A stretch of DNA of 64,000 nt from an uncultured Bacilli bacterium (GTDB lineage: Bacteria; Bacillota_I; Bacilli_A; RF39; UBA660), in NCBI GenBank assembly GCA_944371325.1, contig CALVXO010000001.1, positions 62,001 to 126,000 of the forward strand, read 5' to 3'. The notes below the pieces were generated by a model that saw nothing but the letters and a program-made list of their open reading frames with translations, was not told where the DNA came from and ran no database searches. Positions 60,116 through 64,000 of this stretch are shown in pieces (the first letter of the stretch is position 1; every line of letters starts with the position of its first letter). The position numbers and the translations under genes were made by a program.

Positions 60116-61024
60116 TTATCTTACCCTTTCAATTATTCTTAATTTAGCACTTCTTGCTCGATTATTATTATTTAATTCATCATCACTTGGATCAATATTA
60201 CCAACGATCTTATATTTAGGTTGGTATTCAATAGGTATAATTGGTAAATTTTTCAAATTTTTATCTACTTTACTTACTTCATCAAATATTCTTTTACATA
60301 TTTTGTCTTCCAAAGAATGAAAAGTAATAACTTCAATTCTACCACCAACTTTAATTAAATCTAATGCTTGTCTTAAACTTTTTTCAAATACATTTAATTC
60401 ATCATTAACTTCGATTCTAATAGCTTGAAATACTTTTCTAGCTGGATGCTTTTCCTTTTTATAACTAAATGGCACATTATTTTTAATTACTTCAGTTAAT
60501 TCTAAAGTAGTTGTGATTGGTCTATTTTTAATAATACCTTTAGCAATTGATAAAGCATATTTTTCTTCACCATATTTTTTAAAAATATCAACTAATTTAG
60601 TTAAATCATAATTATTAACTACATAATAAGCATCTAATTCTTGATCTTGATTCATTCTCATATCTAATCTTGCATCTTGATGAAAACTAAATCCTCTTTC
60701 TTTTTCATCTAATTGTGGACTAGATACTCCTAAATCATATAAAATAGAATCAACTTCATTAATATTTAATTTGTTTAATTCATCTTTCAAATTAACAAAA
60801 TTACTATTAATTATTTTATAATTTTCACCTATTTCTTTTAATTTTAAGTTAGCTTTATTAATAGCTTCCTTATCTTGATCAAACGCATATAAATATCCCT
60901 TTTTTATTCTTTTTAATATTTCACTACTATGTCCAGCATACCCTAAAGTACAGTCGACAACAATACTATCTTCTTTTAAATTTAAATTATTAATACATTC
61001 TTTTAATAAAACACTTATATGCAT
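60116..61024 (-). CDS. rsmH: 16S rRNA (cytosine(1402)-N(4))-methyltransferase
   Basis: RsmH (MraW) methylates N4 of C1402 in the 16S P site. The 302-residue protein has VVDCTLGYAGHSSEIL near 24, YDLGVSSPQLDEKERGFSF near 95, DARLDMRMN near 118, HPARKVFQAIRIEVNDELN near 200 and VITFHSLEDKICK near 240. It follows mraZ by eight bases, as in nearly all bacteria, with AAGGTGATTT before its ATG. Confidence 0.96.
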   Translation of the reverse strand: MHISVLLKECINNLNLKEDSIVVDCTLGYAGHSSEILKRIKKGYLYAFDQDKEAINKANLKLKEIGENYKIINSNFVNLKDELNKLNINEVDSILYDLGVSSPQLDEKERGFSFHQDARLDMRMNQDQELDAYYVVNNYDLTKLVDIFKKYGEEKYALSIAKGIIKNRPITTTLELTEVIKNNVPFSYKKEKHPARKVFQAIRIEVNDELNVFEKSLRQALDLIKVGGRIEVITFHSLEDKICKRIFDEVSKVDKNLKNLPIIPIEYQPKYKIVGNIDPSDDELNNNNRARSAKLRIIERVR

Positions 61025-61032
61025 AAATCACC

Positions 61033-61461
61033 TTAAATATTTGGAGCGAACAACTTATCAGCTATATCAGATATAGAATCTTCATTATCTAATAAGAATT
61101 GTTCAAATCTTTCCTTACTCCATATTTCCAATCTATCATTAACACCGATTATAACACATTCTTTTTTTAAATCAGCATATTTAATAAGTGGACTAGGTAT
61201 ATTTAATCTTCCTTGTTTATCAAATTCTCCTATAATAGCTCCTGATAAGAAAAATCTTAAATAGTTTCTAGCGTCTTTAGTGTTTGGTAATTCTTTATAT
61301 TTATTAGCAATATTATTCCATTCTTCTTTCGGATAAATAAATAAACAACCATCTAAACCTTTAGTTACAATAAATTGTTCACCTAATTCATATCTTAATT
61401 TTGATGGAATAGTTATTCTTCCTTTATCATCAATTGTATGATGATATTCCCCCATAAACAT
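61033..61461 (-). CDS. mraZ: Transcriptional regulator MraZ
   Basis: MraZ controls the division and cell-wall cluster by binding repeats upstream of itself. The 142-residue protein has two SpoVT/AbrB-like halves with DDKGRITIPSKLR near 14 and DKQGRLNIPSPL near 86. The start is ATG 61459-61461 (MFMGEYHHTID, the family-typical opening) with GGGTGATAATT upstream. Four ten-base repeats at 61468-61507 are its likely operator, so it probably regulates itself. Confidence 0.96.
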   Translation of the reverse strand: MFMGEYHHTIDDKGRITIPSKLRYELGEQFIVTKGLDGCLFIYPKEEWNNIANKYKELPNTKDARNYLRFFLSGAIIGEFDKQGRLNIPSPLIKYADLKKECVIIGVNDRLEIWSKERFEQFLLDNEDSISDIADKLFAPNI

Positions 61462-61467
61462 AATTAT

Positions 61468-61507
61468 CACCCACTTTTTGACACCTTATACCACTCTATA
61501 CCAACAT
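61468..61507 (-). promoter_or_regulatory. MraZ operator of four ten-base tandem units
   Basis: Read toward mraZ, the units are ATGTTGGTAT, AGAGTGGTAT, AAGGTGTCAA and AAAGTGGGTG, at 61507-61498, 61497-61488, 61487-61478 and 61477-61468. Three carry GTG at the same place and the first is degenerate. Exact ten-base phasing and the AAAGTG core match MraZ boxes known in Mollicutes. The block covers the start point and the ribosome site. Confidence 0.78.
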
Positions 61508-61534
61508 TTTACTCTTTTTATTAATATTTGTAAA
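61506..61534 (-). promoter_or_regulatory. Promoter of the mraZ cluster
   Basis: On the minus strand TTTACA (61534-61529) and TAAAAT (61511-61506) are 17 bases apart. The start point near 61499 falls in the first operator unit. Confidence 0.62.
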
Positions 61535-61602
61535 GATATTTGTGTAAACTTTTACAAAATAAAAAAGCATAACCAGTTATTTTTTTTACTTTAAACTTTT
61601 TT

Positions 61603-61633
61603 CAAAAAAAAGATGCGCAATTAACGCATCTTT
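61603..61633 (-). terminator. Intrinsic terminator downstream of the second pilin/DUF6273 gene
   Basis: Read leftward, AAAGATGCG (61633-61625) and CGCATCTTT (61617-61609) pair around seven bases, followed by a further T run. It lies about 60 bases after the stop at 61694. Confidence 0.82.
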
Positions 61634-61693
61634 AACATTGAATATAAAGTTTTAAATTAGCAAATAAATTAATATAGTATATTTTAATCACGT

Positions 61694-63334
61694 TTATTTT
61701 AGTGTATATGGTGATTGAGCAGTACCTTCACCACCAGTGAAAGTTAAGCCTGATTTAAGATAAATAATCGGGCGAACTCCAAAAGATGTATCTTTTAGAC
61801 CAACTAACTTCCCGTTATAAACTGCTAAAATTTCAGTAGAACTAAGTCTATTCATTGTACAATAAAGATAAGATACTGTTGGATTTTCTATTGTATTTAC
61901 ATCTACAATTGTTTTGTCAATTGATGTTCCTAAATCGATGTCGTTAGAGCTAAACATTTCTCCTACTGTTGGCAATCCGACACTTGATTCTAAAAATTCA
62001 TCTTGAACATCCTTATAACTTGATGCTTGTGGATAATCTCCTATATAAAATGTTTTATTTTTTGTATATCTATACATATCACTTATTCCTTCTATAAATT
62101 TATTCAATGAAGTATATATTGTATGACTTGTAGTTATTGTAACAGTACTTCCATATTTACTAGTATTAGGTAGTAATCAATTTAGAACTACTTTAATGCT
62201 ATCATTATCTTTGCTTACAACCCTAAATGTACACATATTATCAACACCGCAAGCATTATCATCTCCGCTATATGGTACATTTATATACTCTCCTACTTGT
62301 ACTTCATTTGTATCCGATGTTTTATTTGTTGTACGATAACTGCTTGTAAGAGTTCCATCACCTTCAATGATGGTAAAATCAGAAATTTTTATTACGGCAC
62401 GAACTCCTTGAAAATTATTTGGTGAACCAACAAAAAATTTTTTTCCATTAATATCCATCTGACATAAATTAGAATTATCACAAAGATTTCCTACCATATA
62501 TTCTGGATTATTATTAATAAGAAATGAATCAAAATTTCCTGCACGTTCAATTTGTTGAATATCTGGCAAACCTACTTTTTGAATTGTCGTTACAGAATCA
62601 ACATCTGTGTACATTCCTATATTAAATGTATTATCTAATATATTGTTTTGTATACTACTATCTAAACTACTCAAAAAATAATCATTTAGCCATTGATTTA
62701 CATAACTTGATTCATATGATTCTTTTGTTTTCCATACTGTACTTGCTGCTTGTATTATTGTTAAAGGTTGCTGAGTTATTAATGTTAAGGTATTAGCTGA
62801 AGTATCAAATTCTATTACTCGCCATTGATGTCCACCATACCATAAGAAATTATTTGCTACTTCTTCATTTGTTCCAGTATAATAATATAAATTAGAATTA
62901 TTTTTATCTTTTACTAAACCAGTAGTATTAGAAGAATCGTACTGTTTTAATAGCGTTTTTATTAAACTGACAGGAACTTTACATTCTTCACTATATTCAT
63001 ATATATATTGATTTTTACTATTACTCCAATTATATACAATACAACCAGGCATTTTTTTACTTGAATCTCTCGGATCTAATATATCGCCATCTTTTAAATA
63101 TCCCGCATTAATTAATGTTTGAAAATCTAAAGATTTTATGTCAGTATCATAATTTCCATTTTCAGTTACATACATTCTTGCAGCTTCAATAATATTATCT
63201 TTTTGCCTTTCATACGCTTCATTTCTTGAATTAGTTAATGTATTATCAATTATTGGAAATGTTATTAATGCTATGACAGCTAATAACAACAAAACTCCCA
63301 ATAATTCAATTAACGTAAATGCATTTTTCTTCAT
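61694..63334 (-). pseudogene. Pilin-headed tandem DUF6273-like surface protein, interrupted by one in-frame TGA
   Basis: From ATG 63332-63334 (GGAGAG site) the frame codes MKKNAFTLIELLGV, an intact prepilin signal with Ala before the cut and Glu at +5, then a pilin helix and a DUF6273-like repeat (FLWYGGHQWRVIEFD, YVNQWLNDYF, VGLPDIQQIERAG). A second repeat starts with VGEYINVPY and TFRVVSKDNDSIKVVLN, then meets TGA at 62177-62179. The same frame continues (LLPNTSKYGS, TFYIGDYPQAS, VGLPTVGEMFS, FGVRPIIYL) to 61694, 547 codons in all. A near-consensus promoter is at 63360-63388. Translation may give a 385-residue truncated but pilin-competent protein, so functional loss is not certain. Confidence 0.75.
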
Positions 63335-63359
63335 AATTATCTCTCCTATTCTTACAATA

Positions 63360-63388
63360 ATTATATAATATTTTTTTATTATTTGCAA
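63360..63388 (-). promoter_or_regulatory. Promoter of the second pilin/DUF6273 gene
   Basis: On the minus strand TTGCAA (63388-63383) and TATAAT (63365-63360) are 17 bases apart, about 26 bases from the ATG. Confidence 0.7.
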
Positions 63389-63421
63389 GAAATGATTTAC
63401 TATATAAGATAACTTTACAAA

Positions 63422-63444
63422 ATAAAAAGAGGAATTTTCCTCTT
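63422..63444 (-). terminator. Intrinsic terminator of the tiny membrane peptide genes
   Basis: Read leftward, AAGAGGA (63444-63438) and TCCTCTT (63433-63427) pair around four bases, followed by TTTATT. The stop codon of the 34-residue peptide (63443-63445) overlaps the stem. Confidence 0.78.
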
Positions 63445-63547
63445 AATAAAGACATGCACCTAAAATAATAGCCAATAAAATATATAATACTATTATGATA
63501 ACATAATTGTTATTATTTTTGCATGTACACGTATTTTTTTCACACAT
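63443..63547 (-). CDS. Tiny Cys-containing membrane peptide, 34 residues
   Basis: An ATG at 63545-63547 behind AAGGAG opens a frame with a short Cys/Asn-rich head (MCEKNTCTCKNNNN) and one membrane helix of about 18 residues (YVIIIVLYILLAIILGACLY). It follows the 28-residue peptide gene by 17 bases, so both share one transcript ending at 63422-63444. Its helix resembles that of the neighbour (ILLxIILGA), suggesting duplication. It is in the style of YjcZ-type tiny membrane proteins of Bacilli, but is more divergent. Confidence 0.7.
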   Translation of the reverse strand: MCEKNTCTCKNNNNYVIIIVLYILLAIILGACLY

Positions 63548-63564
63548 ATAATTTACTCCTTATC

Positions 63565-63651
63565 TTAAATATAAGCTCCAAGTATAATTATTAAAAGAAT
63601 AAAAAGTACTAAAACAATAGCAGCACCAGAAATTCCGTTATTACAACACAT
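63565..63651 (-). CDS. YjcZ-like tiny membrane peptide, 28 residues
   Basis: The frame from ATG 63649-63651 codes MCCNNGISGAAIVLVLFILL followed by IIILGAYI. This matches the pattern of the YjcZ-type conserved tiny transmembrane proteins of Bacilli (head with Cys/Gly/Asn, then G-x-A-x-I-V-x-L-F-I-L-L-I-I-x-G-A). Their role is unclear; several are linked to spores in Bacillus. AAAGGAGG lies nine bases upstream; another in-frame ATG (63658-63660) directly abuts the site and is less likely. It is too short for normal gene cut-offs. Confidence 0.75.
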   Translation of the reverse strand: MCCNNGISGAAIVLVLFILLIIILGAYI

Positions 63652-63728
63652 ATAAATCATCCTCCTTTTTGTCTTTTCACATTATTGTATGGAATTTTGA
63701 AAGTTTTGTGATAGATATTAAAAAAATA

Positions 63729-63757
63729 TTGTTTTTTTTCTTTTATTTTGTTATAAT
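63729..63757 (+). promoter_or_regulatory. Promoter of the PrsA-like gene
   Basis: TTGTTT (63729-63734) and TATAAT (63752-63757) are 17 bases apart, with GAAAGGA ahead of the ATG at 63794. Confidence 0.6.
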
Positions 63758-63793
63758 TATTTTGCAAGTAATAAAAGAAAGGATTTAGAAAGT

Positions 63794-64000
63794 ATGAAAA
63801 AGAAATATTTATTACTATTATTATGTTTACCACTTTTAGTGACAGGTTGTAAATATGAACCAAAGCTAGTTGATGGTAAAGAAGTTGTTGTAGAATTAAA
63901 TGGTAAACAATTTACTGCAGAAGAATTTTATGAGGAAATGAAAGACATCAATGGTACAGGAGTATTAATTAATTTAGTTAATAATTATATTACAGAACAA
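63794..64000 (+). CDS. Lipoprotein, probably PrsA-like foldase (cut by window edge)
   Basis: The frame runs from ATG 63794 to the window end (69 codons) without a stop. It has a lipoprotein signal MKKKYLLLLLCLPLLVTGC with Cys at residue 19, then DGKEVVVELNGKQFTAEEFY and NLVNNYITEQ. The V-x-x-x-NG-x-x-x-T-x-x-E-x-Y pattern is that of the SurA/PrsA N-terminal chaperone domain, so an extracytoplasmic peptidyl-prolyl isomerase is likely. The catalytic domain is outside the window. It is transcribed away from the tiny peptide genes. Confidence 0.72.
   Translation, partial: MKKKYLLLLLCLPLLVTGCKYEPKLVDGKEVVVELNGKQFTAEEFYEEMKDINGTGVLINLVNNYITEQ

Noticed and set aside
61561-61600. Second terminator (ATAA/TTAT hairpin before a T run) upstream of mraZ
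   Set aside because: The stem has only four pairs; the neighbouring hairpin at 61603-61633 is a far better terminator.
63657-63863. Leftward frame of 68 codons at the right end
   Set aside because: It covers the promoter and signal-peptide region of the PrsA-like gene on the other strand and has no ribosome site.
1-64000. CRISPR arrays, insertion sequences, prophage genes or an rRNA operon
   Set aside because: No short direct-repeat arrays, transposase, integrase, capsid or rRNA sequence was found on either strand by reading.

Overview
The window is about three-quarters A+T and is packed with short-spaced genes, almost all preceded by GGAGG- or GGTGA-type ribosome sites. Gene content points to a low-GC Gram-positive bacterium of class Bacilli, probably an uncultured gut lineage related to RF39/Mollicutes: a mraZ-rsmH-ftsL-PBP cluster with a Mollicutes-like MraZ operator, a glmS ribozyme, RecD2, MtaB, pyruvate:ferredoxin oxidoreductase, CvpA, an LTA-synthase-like sulfatase, and pilin-headed DUF6273 surface proteins. 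This is inference from gene content, not a database match. UGA ends many genes in ATGA overlaps (for example at 7919, 17960 and 32385) and Trp is TGG, so the standard bacterial code is used.

Layout. 1-2500: start of an ABC permease, then the glmS ribozyme and glmS, then a small cassette that looks like a type I toxin-antitoxin pair (30-residue hydrophobic peptide, convergent antisense RNA). 2500-6110: a YtxH-like peptide, recD2, and a pilin/DUF6273 gene broken by two in-frame stops. 6220-13400: one long leftward run, dnaE - pilin - cvpA - trxA - rsmE - membrane protein - mtaB - small protein. 13450-13710: rpmB. 13740-16770: a 1009-residue secreted Cys-rich protein. 16870-20035: trmD/rimM/RNA methyltransferase and an Hpt-receiver protein. 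20100-22605: a five-gene operon (two unknown proteins, ferredoxin, ASCH, deoxyribosyltransferase-like). 22660-29300: macrolide-exporter-type ABC pair, YfcC-type carrier, radical SAM protein, small HTH-like protein.

29300-42000: HerA-type ATPase, two-component system, UvrD-like helicase with nuclease-like insert and zinc ribbons, RpoA-CTD-like protein plus coiled coil, MBL hydrolase, GNAT, DUF4143 ATPase, NrnA-like DHH enzyme, RNase HII, a kinase remnant and a YhcG-type nuclease. 42100-45510: three unrecognised proteins. 45625-55830: tRNA-Cys, LtaS-like sulfatase, ZIP transporter, P-type ATPase, a helicase-associated repeat protein, and nifJ. 55900-64000: lipoprotein, bacterial PH protein, lepB, the compact division cluster under MraZ control, a second interrupted pilin/DUF6273 gene, two tiny membrane peptides missed by length cut-offs, and the start of a PrsA-like lipoprotein.

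Most of the window is housekeeping. The most novel signals are the toxin-antitoxin-like cassette at 2168-2471, the interrupted but frame-intact pilin/DUF6273 genes, the five-gene operon at 20101-22605, the 72-residue tandem-repeat protein, and the four-unit MraZ operator. Many genes have their stop codon inside the terminator hairpin, a sign of strong compaction.
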